In this document: positions 14,336-22,242 of the stretch, one piece after another | Numbering within the stretch: position 1 is the first letter of the stretch | How the letters are laid out: the number at the start of each line of letters is the position of its first letter | Source of the DNA: an uncultured Erythrobacter sp. | GTDB taxonomy: Bacteria; Pseudomonadota; Alphaproteobacteria; Sphingomonadales; Sphingomonadaceae | Length of the DNA: 24,456 nt | Reading direction: 5' to 3' | Assembly (NCBI GenBank): GCA_947258465.1 | Contig: CAMYIQ010000198.1 | Coordinates: forward strand, 1 to 24,456 | Translations under genes and position numbers: made by a program | Notes under the pieces: generated by a model | The model's input: only the letters and a program-made list of their open reading frames with translations | What the model was told of the DNA's origin: nothing | Database searches by the model: none

Positions 14336-15943
14336 GTGTATAGGTCCCACGCGGACATTCATGGAGCCGAACGAACGACCGAATCCGGCGGTTTTGGCCA
14401 GTCCGCTGCGGCCCTTGCGCATGACCAGATCGCCCCCGCTGTCGAATCCCCGTCCTTTTCTTTCAAGACCGTATGCGAACAGCTTTCCGGCCGGGTAGCG
14501 GCGTTCGATCTCGTACCGGATCTCGGCAGTGATATCGGCAGCAAACGGTGGTTTCGCGGGTTCGCGACCTTTATTGGCCTGTCGGGCACGGCGCTGGCAT
14601 TCTGGCCGAGCTTCGCCCCGCTGGAAGCGGCGGCGCCAGCCCATATCGACGATGCGGTGCGCGACGAATATCGCAGCCAGATGATCATGCCTTTGGCGCT
14701 TGGCGCGGATAGCGGGCGGCACATGGGCGCGACCGCTCTCGTCGCCCCGCTGGCCTCCGCGCCGGAACGACCGAGGCTGGAAATGGTCGCGACCCTGGCC
14801 AAGGGGGACAGCTTCGAACGCATGTTGCGGCGGGCCGGTGTCGGCAGGGCCGATACTGCACGGGTGACCGAACTCGTCGGCGGGGCGATCGCGCTCGGCG
14901 ACCTCAAGCCCGGGACGAAATTCGATATCGCGCTTGGACGCCGGCCCGCGCCCGGCGAACCCCGCCCGGTCGAATCGATAGCCTTTCGTGCGCGTTTCGA
15001 CCTGGCTCTCGATATCGGGCGGTTCGACAAGGGCAGCGAACTGTCGCTGACGCAGCAAGTCATCCGGGTGGACGAGACACCGCTGCGTATCCGGGGTGTG
15101 GTCGGGGACAGTCTGTATCGCTCGGCCCGGGCTGCGGGCGCGCCAGCCAGCGCCGTGCAGGCCTATCTCAAAACGCTCGGCCAATATGTGAACCTGGATC
15201 GCGACGTACGTTCTGGGGACACGTTCGACTTCATCGTCGCGCATCGCCGCGCGGCCACGGGCGAACGTCAGGCGGGGCAGTTGCTTTATGCCGGGCTCGA
15301 GCGCGATCAACAGCCGCGCGTTCAACTGATGCGCTGGGGCGAGGATGGCGAATTCTACGAGGCGTCCGGTGTCGGCGAGCAACGCGGTGGTCTTATGGCC
15401 CCCGTTCCCGGCCGGACAACCTCGCGCTTCGGCATGCGCCGTCATCCCATCCTGGGATATCGGCGCATGCATGCGGGCCTGGATTTCAAGGCCCGCCACG
15501 GCACTCCGATCGTCGCCGTCACCGATGGCCGCGTGACCGGTGCGGGGCGGATGGGTGGTTGCGGCAATGCCGTGCGATTGCGTCATGCTGGCGGGCTCGA
15601 CACGCGTTATTGCCATATGAGCCGCATGGCTGTCCGCCGGGGGCAAACCGTGCGGCGTGGCCAGGTGATCGGTTATGTCGGATCCACCGGCCTGTCGACG
15701 GGGCCGCATCTGCATTACGAAATGTATCGTGGTGGCCGGGCGATCAATCCCGCCTCGGTCAAATATGTGACCCGTTCCCAACTCGCCGGAGCCGAGCTGC
15801 GCCGTTTTAAGGATACTCTCGCGAAGATGAAGACAATCGAACCGGGGGCCGCGCTGGCCGAATTGCGACAGACCGCAGCCGAACTAGCCGCGCAGGAGCC
15901 GGAGCGCGAAATCGACAAGCTGTCGACGCCCGAGAACAGTTGA
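14336..15943 (+). CDS. M23 family (LytM-type) metallopeptidase, membrane-anchored
   Basis: A 535-residue predicted cell-wall enzyme. It starts at GTG 14336 behind GAAGGG (9-base spacing). A cytoplasmic N-terminus of about 72 residues is followed by one hydrophobic segment (about 73-93, FRGFATFIGLSGTALAF), then a periplasmic region with a helical/LysM-like or OapA-like segment (LAKGDSFERMLRRAGV and KPGTKFDIALG). The C-terminal M23 domain spans about 355-475. Zinc ligands are in HAGLD (His379, Asp383) and HLH (His458, His460), with another histidine in YCHMSR. The set looks complete, so it is probably an active endopeptidase that cuts peptidoglycan cross-links rather than an EnvC-like inactive activator. 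The C-terminal tail (about 480-535) is charged and may be a coiled coil. It is followed 37 bases later by hemB. Confidence 0.9.
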   Translation: MYRSHADIHGAERTTESGGFGQSAAALAHDQIAPAVESPSFSFKTVCEQLSGRVAAFDLVPDLGSDIGSKRWFRGFATFIGLSGTALAFWPSFAPLEAAAPAHIDDAVRDEYRSQMIMPLALGADSGRHMGATALVAPLASAPERPRLEMVATLAKGDSFERMLRRAGVGRADTARVTELVGGAIALGDLKPGTKFDIALGRRPAPGEPRPVESIAFRARFDLALDIGRFDKGSELSLTQQVIRVDETPLRIRGVVGDSLYRSARAAGAPASAVQAYLKTLGQYVNLDRDVRSGDTFDFIVAHRRAATGERQAGQLLYAGLERDQQPRVQLMRWGEDGEFYEASGVGEQRGGLMAPVPGRTTSRFGMRRHPILGYRRMHAGLDFKARHGTPIVAVTDGRVTGAGRMGGCGNAVRLRHAGGLDTRYCHMSRMAVRRGQTVRRGQVIGYVGSTGLSTGPHLHYEMYRGGRAINPASVKYVTRSQLAGAELRRFKDTLAKMKTIEPGAALAELRQTAAELAAQEPEREIDKLSTPENS

Positions 15944-15980
15944 GATTGCACCGCGCGCGCGCTTGCGGCAGAGCGGCGCC

Positions 15981-16979
15981 ATGATCAACGCAAGCTACCC
16001 CGCCACCCGCCTGCGTCGCACCCGCGCGACCGGCTGGAGCCGCGCGATGCACCGCGAAACGGTGCTTACCCCGGCCGATCTGATCTGGCCGTTATTCGTG
16101 ACCGATGGGTCGAATGTCGAAGAGCCGGTGACGAGCCTGCCGGGCGTCTCGCGCTGGTCGGTGGACGGGATCGCCAAGCGTGCGAAGGAAGCTGTCGATC
16201 TCGGCATTCCCTGTATTGCGCTGTTTCCCAACACGCAGCCCGAAAAGCGCAGCGACGACGGGGCCGAGGCGCTCAATCCCGACAATCTCATGTGCCGGGC
16301 GATCAAGGCGGTACGCGATGCCTGCGGCAGCGATATCGGCATTCTCACCGATGTCGCGCTCGATCCCTATACCAGCCACGGGCAGGACGGTTTGCTCGAT
16401 GATCGGGGCTATGTCGTCAACGACGATACGGTTGCGGTGTTGGTCGACCAGGCGGTCAACCAAGCCGATGCCGGGGCGGATATCATCGCGCCGTCGGATA
16501 TGATGGATGGCCGGGTGAAGGCGATCCGCATGGCGCTGGAAATGAACCGGCACCCCACTGTCCAGATCATGGCCTATTCGGCAAAATACGCCTCGGCCTT
16601 TTATGGCCCGTTCCGCGATGCGGTCGGGTCGGGTGGATTGCTGAAAGGCGACAAGAAAAGTTACCAGATGGATCCGGCCAATGGCGACGAGGCGCTGCGT
16701 GAGATCGCCTTCGATATAGCCGAAGGGGCGGACAGCGTCATGGTCAAGCCTGGCCTCGCCTATCTCGACGTGATCTGGCGCGCGAAGCAGGAATTCCACG
16801 TGCCGGTCTTCGCTTATCAGGTGAGCGGCGAATATGCACTGATCGAGGCGGGTGCGGCGGCAGGCGTGGGTGATCGCGATGCGCTGCTGATGGAAAAACT
16901 TGTTGCCTTCAAGCGCGCCGGATGCAGCGGCGTGCTGACCTATCATGCGCCGCGCGCCGCCGAACTCCTCAATGGGTGA
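15981..16979 (+). CDS. hemB: Porphobilinogen synthase (delta-aminolevulinic acid dehydratase)
   Basis: A 332-residue cytoplasmic enzyme that condenses two 5-aminolevulinate molecules to porphobilinogen in haem, cobalamin and bacteriochlorophyll synthesis. The start is ATG 15981 (MINASYPATRLRRTR); a TTG 18 bases earlier is unlikely. The two Schiff-base lysines are Lys202 (AYSAKYASAFYGPFRDA) and Lys256 (SVMVKPGLAYLD). The metal-site segment is DVALDPYTSHGQDG (124-137), in which the zinc-binding cysteines of the E. coli and animal types are replaced by Ala/Asp. This is the magnesium/metal-independent-at-active-site type seen in Pseudomonas and many alphaproteobacteria. It heads the overlapping gene string to 18907. 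Its end overlaps the first acetyltransferase start by 8 bases. Confidence 0.97.
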   Translation: MINASYPATRLRRTRATGWSRAMHRETVLTPADLIWPLFVTDGSNVEEPVTSLPGVSRWSVDGIAKRAKEAVDLGIPCIALFPNTQPEKRSDDGAEALNPDNLMCRAIKAVRDACGSDIGILTDVALDPYTSHGQDGLLDDRGYVVNDDTVAVLVDQAVNQADAGADIIAPSDMMDGRVKAIRMALEMNRHPTVQIMAYSAKYASAFYGPFRDAVGSGGLLKGDKKSYQMDPANGDEALREIAFDIAEGADSVMVKPGLAYLDVIWRAKQEFHVPVFAYQVSGEYALIEAGAAAGVGDRDALLMEKLVAFKRAGCSGVLTYHAPRAAELLNG

Positions 16980-17529
16980 TTTTCGGCACGAAACCGACCG
17001 TTTGATTCTGCGCGACTGGCGCGAGGAGGACTGGCCGCGTTTCTGGCAAGGCACCAATACGGAAAATGTCATGCGCTGGCTCGGCGGCGTTTGCGACGAG
17101 GCGAAGCGCGAGGGCGCGCAGGAGCGCATGCTCTCCTACGAACGCGAGCATGGGCACACCTTCTGGTGCGTCGAGCGAAAGGAAGACGGCGAAATACTCG
17201 GCTTTTGCGGGCTCAAGCGCTCGAACCAGGCGGGCGGGCCGATCGGCATGATGGAAGCCGGCTGGCGCTTGCGCGAGGATGCCTGGGGCAAAGGCTATGC
17301 GCGTGAGGCGGCGCAGGCCTCGATCGAGCTGGCCTTCGACCATTTCGGGGCGGAAGAGGTGATCGCGCTCACCGTCCAACGCAACGAGGGCAGTTGGGGT
17401 CTGATGAAGCGACTCGGCATGCGCCGACGCGAGGATCTCGATTTCGAGAATGGCGAGTTCGATGCGGAAAACCCGGTCATAATTGTCTACTCGATCGACA
17501 AGACGGAGTGGGAAGCCGTTCGTGGCTGA
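16972..17529 (+). CDS. GNAT-family N-acetyltransferase (RimJ/RimL-like), copy 1
   Basis: A 185-residue GNAT acetyltransferase of the RimJ/RimL type, transferring acetyl from acetyl-CoA to an unknown amine (protein N-terminus, antibiotic or small molecule). Family blocks are the N-terminal ETDRLILRDWREED, the acetyl-CoA loop region GWRLREDAWGKGYAREAAQA (about 99-118) and the C-terminal QRNEGSWGLMKRLGMRRRED. ATG 16972 overlaps the last codons of hemB by 8 bases, which suggests translational coupling; no separate Shine-Dalgarno was needed to choose it. The copy is closely similar in layout and length to the next gene, so it probably arose by tandem duplication. Substrate is unknown. Confidence 0.88.
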   Translation: MGDFRHETDRLILRDWREEDWPRFWQGTNTENVMRWLGGVCDEAKREGAQERMLSYEREHGHTFWCVERKEDGEILGFCGLKRSNQAGGPIGMMEAGWRLREDAWGKGYAREAAQASIELAFDHFGAEEVIALTVQRNEGSWGLMKRLGMRRREDLDFENGEFDAENPVIIVYSIDKTEWEAVRG

Positions 17530-18079
17530 CATTATCGCCGAAACCGATCGGCTGATCCTGCGCACGATCGAGGAGGGGGATGCAGCCGAGCAATATCGCC
17601 TGCTTAACACGCATGCGGTGATGGAGCGGCTCGGCGGGGTGAAGGAGCTGCACGAGATCGAGGCCAAGCACGCCAAATCCATGGCGCTCTTCGCGCGCGA
17701 GGGCTTCAGCTTTCTGTTCATGATCGAAAAGGCGAGCGGCGAGATGGTCGGCCATTGCGGCATAAAGCGCGTCGACAACCCGCTCGCGCCCAATCTCGGC
17801 GATCACGAGGTGGGCTGGCTGGTACGCGAGGATCGCTGGCGCCGCGGATATGCAGAGGAGGCAATGCGCGCAGTGCTCGACTGGGCTTTCACCCGCGTGG
17901 GCGCGCCACATGTCGTGGCGCTGACCAGCGCGGCCAATGTCGGAAGCTGGAAACTGATGCAAAAGCTCGGCATGGTCCGCCGCGAAGATCTTGATTTTTC
18001 GGACCCGGCCTTTCCGCCGCAAGACAATCCGACGATCCAGTATTCGCTCACACACGAGCAATGGGAGAACACCCGATGA
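17522..18079 (+). CDS. GNAT-family N-acetyltransferase (RimJ/RimL-like), copy 2
   Basis: A 185-residue GNAT acetyltransferase, exactly the same length as copy 1 next to it. It begins at GTG 17522 (MADIIAETDRLILRTIEEGD), overlapping the first copy's stop by 8 bases. Matching blocks include WLVREDRWRRGYAEEAMRA, ALTSAANVGSWKLMQKLGMV and RREDLDF. Outside these, the sequences differ widely (the segment MALFAREGFSFLFMIEK, for example), so the copies have diverged and may have different substrates. The stop overlaps the start of the carbonic anhydrase gene as ATGA (18076-18079), a coupling signature. The acceptor substrate cannot be predicted. Confidence 0.88.
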   Translation: MADIIAETDRLILRTIEEGDAAEQYRLLNTHAVMERLGGVKELHEIEAKHAKSMALFAREGFSFLFMIEKASGEMVGHCGIKRVDNPLAPNLGDHEVGWLVREDRWRRGYAEEAMRAVLDWAFTRVGAPHVVALTSAANVGSWKLMQKLGMVRREDLDFSDPAFPPQDNPTIQYSLTHEQWENTR

Positions 18080-18648
18080 CCGCGAGCCGCCCCGGCGTCA
18101 CCATCATTCCGATCCACGGCCACACGCCGAAAATTCACGATAGCGCCTTCGTCGCGCCGGGCTGCACGATCATCGGCAATGTCGAGATCGGTGCGGACAG
18201 TTCGGTCTGGTACAATTGCGTGTTGCGCGCCGATGTCAGCCGCATTGTCATCGGCGAGCGCAGCAATATCCAGGACGGAAGCGTCTGCCATTGCGATCCC
18301 GAACGACCGGGCGATCCCGACGGTTCGCCGCTGATCATTGGCGACGACGTGCTGATCGGCCATATGGCGATGGTCCATGGCTGCACGATCGAGGATCGCG
18401 GCTTCGTCGGTCTCGGCGCGATCGCAATGAACAAGGCGGTGATCGGCTCGGATGCGATGCTCGCCGCCGGGGCCATGCTGACCGAAGGCAAGGTGATGAG
18501 CGCGCGCGAGCTGTGGGGCGGCCGCCCCGCGCGCAAGATGCGCGATCTGGATGATGCGGCCATTGCCGGCATGCGCATCGGCGTCGCGCACTATGCCGAA
18601 AACGCGAAGCACCACAGCGCCGCCATCGATGTCGCGGCCAAAGCCTGA
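18076..18648 (+). CDS. Gamma-class carbonic anhydrase-like protein (YrdA family)
   Basis: A 190-residue left-handed beta-helix protein of the gamma-carbonic anhydrase / YrdA (PaaY-like) family. The hexapeptide-repeat rungs run from about residue 25 to 150, for example VGLGAIAMNKAVIGSDAM. The three metal-binding histidines appear as His72 (VCHCD), His96 and His101 (IGHMAMVHG), matching the His81/117/122 set of Cam. This supports a metal-binding, possibly CO2-hydrating enzyme, although many YrdA members lack proven activity. ATG 18076 overlaps the preceding stop. The 3' end overlaps the DUF167 start by 20 bases. Being with hemB is probably only operon neighbourhood, without a clear pathway link. 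Confidence 0.9.
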   Translation: MTASRPGVTIIPIHGHTPKIHDSAFVAPGCTIIGNVEIGADSSVWYNCVLRADVSRIVIGERSNIQDGSVCHCDPERPGDPDGSPLIIGDDVLIGHMAMVHGCTIEDRGFVGLGAIAMNKAVIGSDAMLAAGAMLTEGKVMSARELWGGRPARKMRDLDDAAIAGMRIGVAHYAENAKHHSAAIDVAAKA

Positions 18649-18907
18649 ACTTCCCGACGCCGCCGCGCTTCGCGCCCTCTTGGCCGGAGGGCAATTGCGC
18701 GTGCGCGCGACACCGGGCGCCCGGACGGAGACCATCACTCTCGAAGGCGATCGCGTGTTGGTGAAGGTCCGTGCGAAGGCGACCGACGGCAAAGCCAATG
18801 CCGCCGTCGAAAAGCTGGTGGCCCGCGCTCTTGGTGTGCCGGCGTCACATTGCCGGATTGTGCGCGGTGCAACCTCGCGGGAGAAATGCCTGCGCGTGGA
18901 TGGTTAG
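18629..18907 (+). CDS. DUF167/UPF0235 family protein (YggU-like)
   Basis: A 92-residue small protein of the DUF167 (UPF0235, E. coli YggU) family, whose function is not established. Family hallmarks are the central LRVRATPGARTE block, then VLVKVRAKATDGKANAAVEKLVARALGV and CRIVRGATSREKCLRV near the end. ATG 18629 (MSRPKPELPDAAA) is chosen; it lies inside the last codons of the carbonic anhydrase gene, so the two reading frames overlap by 20 bases. Its stop overlaps the convergent YoaK-type gene by 4 bases. It is the last gene of the hemB string, and no terminator could be seen because the convergent gene follows at once. Confidence 0.88.
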   Translation: MSRPKPELPDAAALRALLAGGQLRVRATPGARTETITLEGDRVLVKVRAKATDGKANAAVEKLVARALGVPASHCRIVRGATSREKCLRVDG

Positions 18908-19545
18908 GGTGCGCGGCCTTCGATCCTGAAAGCGAAGACGAACAGCGCCAGCGCCAGCGCAGCGGCAACTCCCGCTGCCGCTACCGGCTTCACGCCATAA
19001 AGACCGGTCCCGCAGACCGCCCCCGCCGACAGCGCCAGCCATAGCGATGGATAGCCGCGCATCGCGGCCGTCGATCGTCCCATCATGCGCGACGCCAGGC
19101 CCTGTCCGGTACGCACGAGCGCCCCGGTCATATACGTGACTCCGACGGTTACCTCGCCATCGCGCGAAAACACATTGTTGGCGGCTCCCATGGCGAGGGC
19201 GGCCAGTGCGAGAAATACCAGTTCATTCTCCGCTCCCAACGCCAACGAGGCGACCCCTAGCAGCCCGGCGATACCGGCAAGCAGGATCCGCTTGTGCCGT
19301 CCTTGAAATCGCGCCGCGATAACCGATCCGATGGTAACGCCGGTAACGAAGGAGCCGATCAGCAGAAGCGGTATCCAGGGTAGTGTATGCCTATCGAACA
19401 GTTCGACGCCTAGCCGCGTGGTATTGCCCGACATGAAAGATGTGAAATAGCCGCCCGCCACGATGAACCCCGTCGCGTCGACGTGCCCGGCAAGGAATGC
19501 CAGCGCGATGGCGAGTGTCTGTCTGCTGCGATCATAGCGGCGCAT
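18904..19545 (-). CDS. YoaK-type DUF1275 membrane protein
   Basis: A 213-residue polytopic inner-membrane protein of the DUF1275 / YoaK family, function unknown. The N-terminus RSRQTLAIALAFLAGHVDAT begins the family motif with FLAGHVDATGF; VAGGYFTSFMSGNTTRLG and GVTYMTGALVRTGQGLASRM are further characteristic blocks. Five or six hydrophobic segments are visible (near 10-30, 55-78, 85-102, 106-122, 166-182 and 185-205). The start ATG at 19545 follows a GGTAGGCATGGTGAAAAA leader with a weak Shine-Dalgarno. It lies 30 bases after the ligase stop on the same strand and may be cotranscribed with it, although a functional link is not expected. The 3' end overlaps the DUF167 gene by 4 bases. Confidence 0.87.
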   Translation of the reverse strand: MRRYDRSRQTLAIALAFLAGHVDATGFIVAGGYFTSFMSGNTTRLGVELFDRHTLPWIPLLLIGSFVTGVTIGSVIAARFQGRHKRILLAGIAGLLGVASLALGAENELVFLALAALAMGAANNVFSRDGEVTVGVTYMTGALVRTGQGLASRMMGRSTAAMRGYPSLWLALSAGAVCGTGLYGVKPVAAAGVAAALALALFVFAFRIEGRAP

Positions 19546-19575
19546 TTTTTCACCATGCCTACCGCGCGGAGGATT

Positions 19576-21168
19576 TCAATCGCGGATCAGGGCCCGCAGA
19601 GCCTCGATCCGGTCGGCTTCGTGCGGCGGCTTGTCCCAGCGGATACGGTGAATGCGCGGAAAGCGCATGGCGAGGCCGGATTTATGGCGCTTGCTCTCAT
19701 GCACGCTGTCGAAGGCGACTTCGAAGACCAAGCTCTTGTCGGTTTCGCGCACCGGGCCGAAGCGGTTGACGGTGTTCTGGCGCACATGCCGGTCGAGCCT
19801 TTTGAGTTCCTCGTCGGTAAAGCCCGAATAAGCCTTGCCCACGGGAAGCAGGTCGGCGCCGCTATCGGGATCGCCGTCCCAGCAGCCGAAAGTGTAGTCC
19901 GAGAAGAAGCTGGAGCGCTTGCCCGAACCGCGCTGTGCGTACATCAACACGCAATCGACCAGCAGCGGATCGCGCTTCCACTTGTACCAGTATCCGACGC
20001 GTCGCCCCGCAATATAGGGGCTGTCCTTGCGCTTGAGCATCAATCCCTCGATTGCGTCGTCGCGGCTTCCTTCGCGGATCTCGGCAAGGTGTTCGAAGTC
20101 GCGTGCTTGGACCACCGAGCTGAGGTCGAAATGGCTTTCGGGCAAGCGGGCCATCAGCGCTTCGAGCCGCGAGCGGCGCGCGGTCCAGGGCTGTTCGCGC
20201 ACGTCCTCACCCTCGACCAACAGTGCGTCGTAAAGGCGCACGAAGGCAGGAAACTCGGCCAGCATCTTCTTGCTCACCGTCTTGCGCCCCAATCGCTGCT
20301 GCAGCGCATTGAAACTGGCGGCGCCGCCTTCCTCGCCGCCCTGCGTCGAGCCGCGCACCAGCAGCTCGCCATCGAGCACCGTCGGGAAGGGCAGAACATC
20401 GAGCAGTTCCGGGAAAGTCGCCGAAATATCGTCGCCCGAGCGGCTGTAAACCCGCGTTTCCTCGCCCGCACGCACCAACTGGACGCGGATGCCGTCCCAT
20501 TTCCATTCGGCGGCGTATTCGGCGAGGTCGACCACCGTGTCCTCCAACGGGTGGGCGAGCATGAACGGCCGGAAAGTCGGCAGGTTCTCGATGTCCGGCG
20601 GGGCCTCGCCATGCGCGGCCCAGGCGAAGAGTGCATCGTAGGGTGGCGCGAGGCCGTGCCAATATTCTTCCACTTGGTCGACCGACACCTCGAAAGCCCG
20701 GGCGAAGGCGGTTTTGGCCAGGCGGCTTGAGACACCGATGCGCATCCCCCCCGTCGCAAGCTTGAGCAAGGCATAGCGACCCGATGCGTCGAGCCGATCG
20801 AGAAGCTTTGGCAAATCGACCGGAACGCTCTTGCGGGTCATCGCCGAAAGCATTTCCACGGTGTCGGAAACGCCCGGCGGATCGGGTTCGCTATCGAGTG
20901 CAGGCCATAAAAGGCTTGCCGTCTCGGCTGTATCGCCGACGAAATCGCGGCTCAGCGTCCACAGCACCGGATCGACGCGATCCTTCATCAGATTGCGGAT
21001 GGTCGAGCTTTTCACGGCGGGAAAGTCGAGCCCGTCGCTCAGCGCGGCGAGCGCCCAGCCGCGGTCCGGATCGGGTGTCGCCCGCAGGTATTCCGCGATC
21101 AGCCTCAGCTTCTCGTTGCGGCTGCGCGTATAGACCAGCGCATCGACCAGGGCGGCAAATCTCTCCAC
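19576..21168 (-). CDS. ATP-dependent DNA ligase (ligase-associated repair set)
   Basis: A 530-residue ATP-dependent DNA ligase of the type that travels with the ligase-associated exonuclease, DEXH helicase and phosphoesterase. It would seal nicks after lysine adenylation in a repair pathway. The nucleotidyl-transfer motif is EWKWDGIR with catalytic Lys224; other motifs are YSRSGDD (about 241-247), LDGELL (about 265-270) and EGLMLKRKDSPY, followed by an OB-fold with YWYKWKRDPLLVDCVLMYAQ. The N-terminal ~200 residues form the helical DNA-binding domain of bacterial ATP ligases. It starts at GTG 21168, three bases after the exonuclease stop, so translational coupling is likely. The Ku and LigD partners of non-homologous end joining are absent here. 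Confidence 0.93.
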   Translation of the reverse strand: MERFAALVDALVYTRSRNEKLRLIAEYLRATPDPDRGWALAALSDGLDFPAVKSSTIRNLMKDRVDPVLWTLSRDFVGDTAETASLLWPALDSEPDPPGVSDTVEMLSAMTRKSVPVDLPKLLDRLDASGRYALLKLATGGMRIGVSSRLAKTAFARAFEVSVDQVEEYWHGLAPPYDALFAWAAHGEAPPDIENLPTFRPFMLAHPLEDTVVDLAEYAAEWKWDGIRVQLVRAGEETRVYSRSGDDISATFPELLDVLPFPTVLDGELLVRGSTQGGEEGGAASFNALQQRLGRKTVSKKMLAEFPAFVRLYDALLVEGEDVREQPWTARRSRLEALMARLPESHFDLSSVVQARDFEHLAEIREGSRDDAIEGLMLKRKDSPYIAGRRVGYWYKWKRDPLLVDCVLMYAQRGSGKRSSFFSDYTFGCWDGDPDSGADLLPVGKAYSGFTDEELKRLDRHVRQNTVNRFGPVRETDKSLVFEVAFDSVHESKRHKSGLAMRFPRIHRIRWDKPPHEADRIEALRALIRD

Positions 21169-21171
21169 GCT

Positions 21172-22176
21172 TCAGTCATCCTCGTCCTCATAGCCCACGA
21201 GCGCGAGTGCCCGGGCGCGGCGTTGGTGAAGTTGGCACCAGCGCAGCAGAGCATCCTCGCGACCATGCGTGATCCAGTTCTCATATGCGTCGACCTCTGC
21301 AATGGTGCGCGTGAGTTCGCCCCAGTCGGCATGGTCGGAGATCACCAGGGGCAATTCGACATTCCGCTGGCGGGCGCGCTGGCGCACGCGCATCCAGCCG
21401 CTCGCCATGGCAGTGATCGGCTCAGGCAAGCGGCGGCTCCAACGGTCGTTGAGCGCGGAGGGTGGGCACATGACGATCGCGCCGCGCATGTCCTCCTTCG
21501 TATGATCCGCCACCAAGCGCAGCTCGCCCAGACCGACACCGTGTTCCTCATAAAGGCGGCACATCTTCTCCAGCGCGCCGTGTAGATAGATCGGTTCGTG
21601 ATGGCCTGCACGGCGCAGCTCGGCGATTACCCGCTGTGCCTTGCCGAGCGCATAAGCCCCGACAAGCACGCAGCGTTCGGGATGGGCGGCCAGCCGGTCG
21701 AGCAGCTTGGCCATCTCTTCCTCGATCGGCGGGTGGGTGAACAGCGGCAACCCGAAGGTCGCCTCGGTAACGAATATGTCGCAGGGTGTGGCTTCGAAAG
21801 GCGGGCAGGTCGGGTCGGCGCGGCGCTTGTAATCGCCGGTCACGATCACGCGTTCGCCCGCATGTTCGAGCAGGATCTGTGCGCTGCCGAGCACGTGTCC
21901 AGCGGGGATATACGTCGCATCCACTCCGCCGGGCAATTTGATGGTTTCCCCATATCCAACCGGTGTGGCCCCGTCCGAAGTTGCATAGCGCAACTTCATG
22001 ATCGCAAGAGTTTCGGGCGTTGCTACGGTCTGCCCATGCCCGCCGCGCGCATGATCGGCGTGGCCGTGGGTGACGAGCGCCTTGGCTACCGCACGGCTGG
22101 GATCGACCCAGCAATCGGCGGGGACGATATGGATGCCGTGCGGCTCGGGGCGAATCCAGGAGAAGTCTGTGCTCAC
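21172..22176 (-). CDS. Ligase-associated DNA exonuclease (metallo-beta-lactamase fold)
   Basis: A 334-residue metallo-beta-lactamase/beta-CASP-fold nuclease, matching the exonuclease of the ligase-associated DNA damage response set. The start GTG 22176 (STDFSWIRPEPHGIHIVP) is preferred to a TTG at 22203. The hallmark zinc motif HGHADHARGG is at about residues 37-46. The ITGDYKRR-like block appears as VIVTGDYKRRADPTC, and the beta-CASP-like part includes GAYALGKAQRVIAELRRAG. The C-terminus has SDHADWGELTRTIAEV and ends EDEDD. It lies directly upstream of the ligase and 66 bases downstream of clpA's stop. The partner helicase and phosphoesterase genes are not found on either side. Confidence 0.9.
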   Translation of the reverse strand: MSTDFSWIRPEPHGIHIVPADCWVDPSRAVAKALVTHGHADHARGGHGQTVATPETLAIMKLRYATSDGATPVGYGETIKLPGGVDATYIPAGHVLGSAQILLEHAGERVIVTGDYKRRADPTCPPFEATPCDIFVTEATFGLPLFTHPPIEEEMAKLLDRLAAHPERCVLVGAYALGKAQRVIAELRRAGHHEPIYLHGALEKMCRLYEEHGVGLGELRLVADHTKEDMRGAIVMCPPSALNDRWSRRLPEPITAMASGWMRVRQRARQRNVELPLVISDHADWGELTRTIAEVDAYENWITHGREDALLRWCQLHQRRARALALVGYEDEDD

Positions 22177-22242
22177 TCCCGACTCAAGCGGGCAGGGGGG
22201 CAAGCGTTCCCGCGAGCGCCCCTGTCCAGCCCCGGCCGCAGG

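Noticed and set aside
14273..15781. 502-codon minus-strand open frame
   Set aside because: It is antisense to the M23 peptidase with its complete zinc motif. Its residue bias (many Asp, His, Arg and Gln) is what is expected from the reverse complement.
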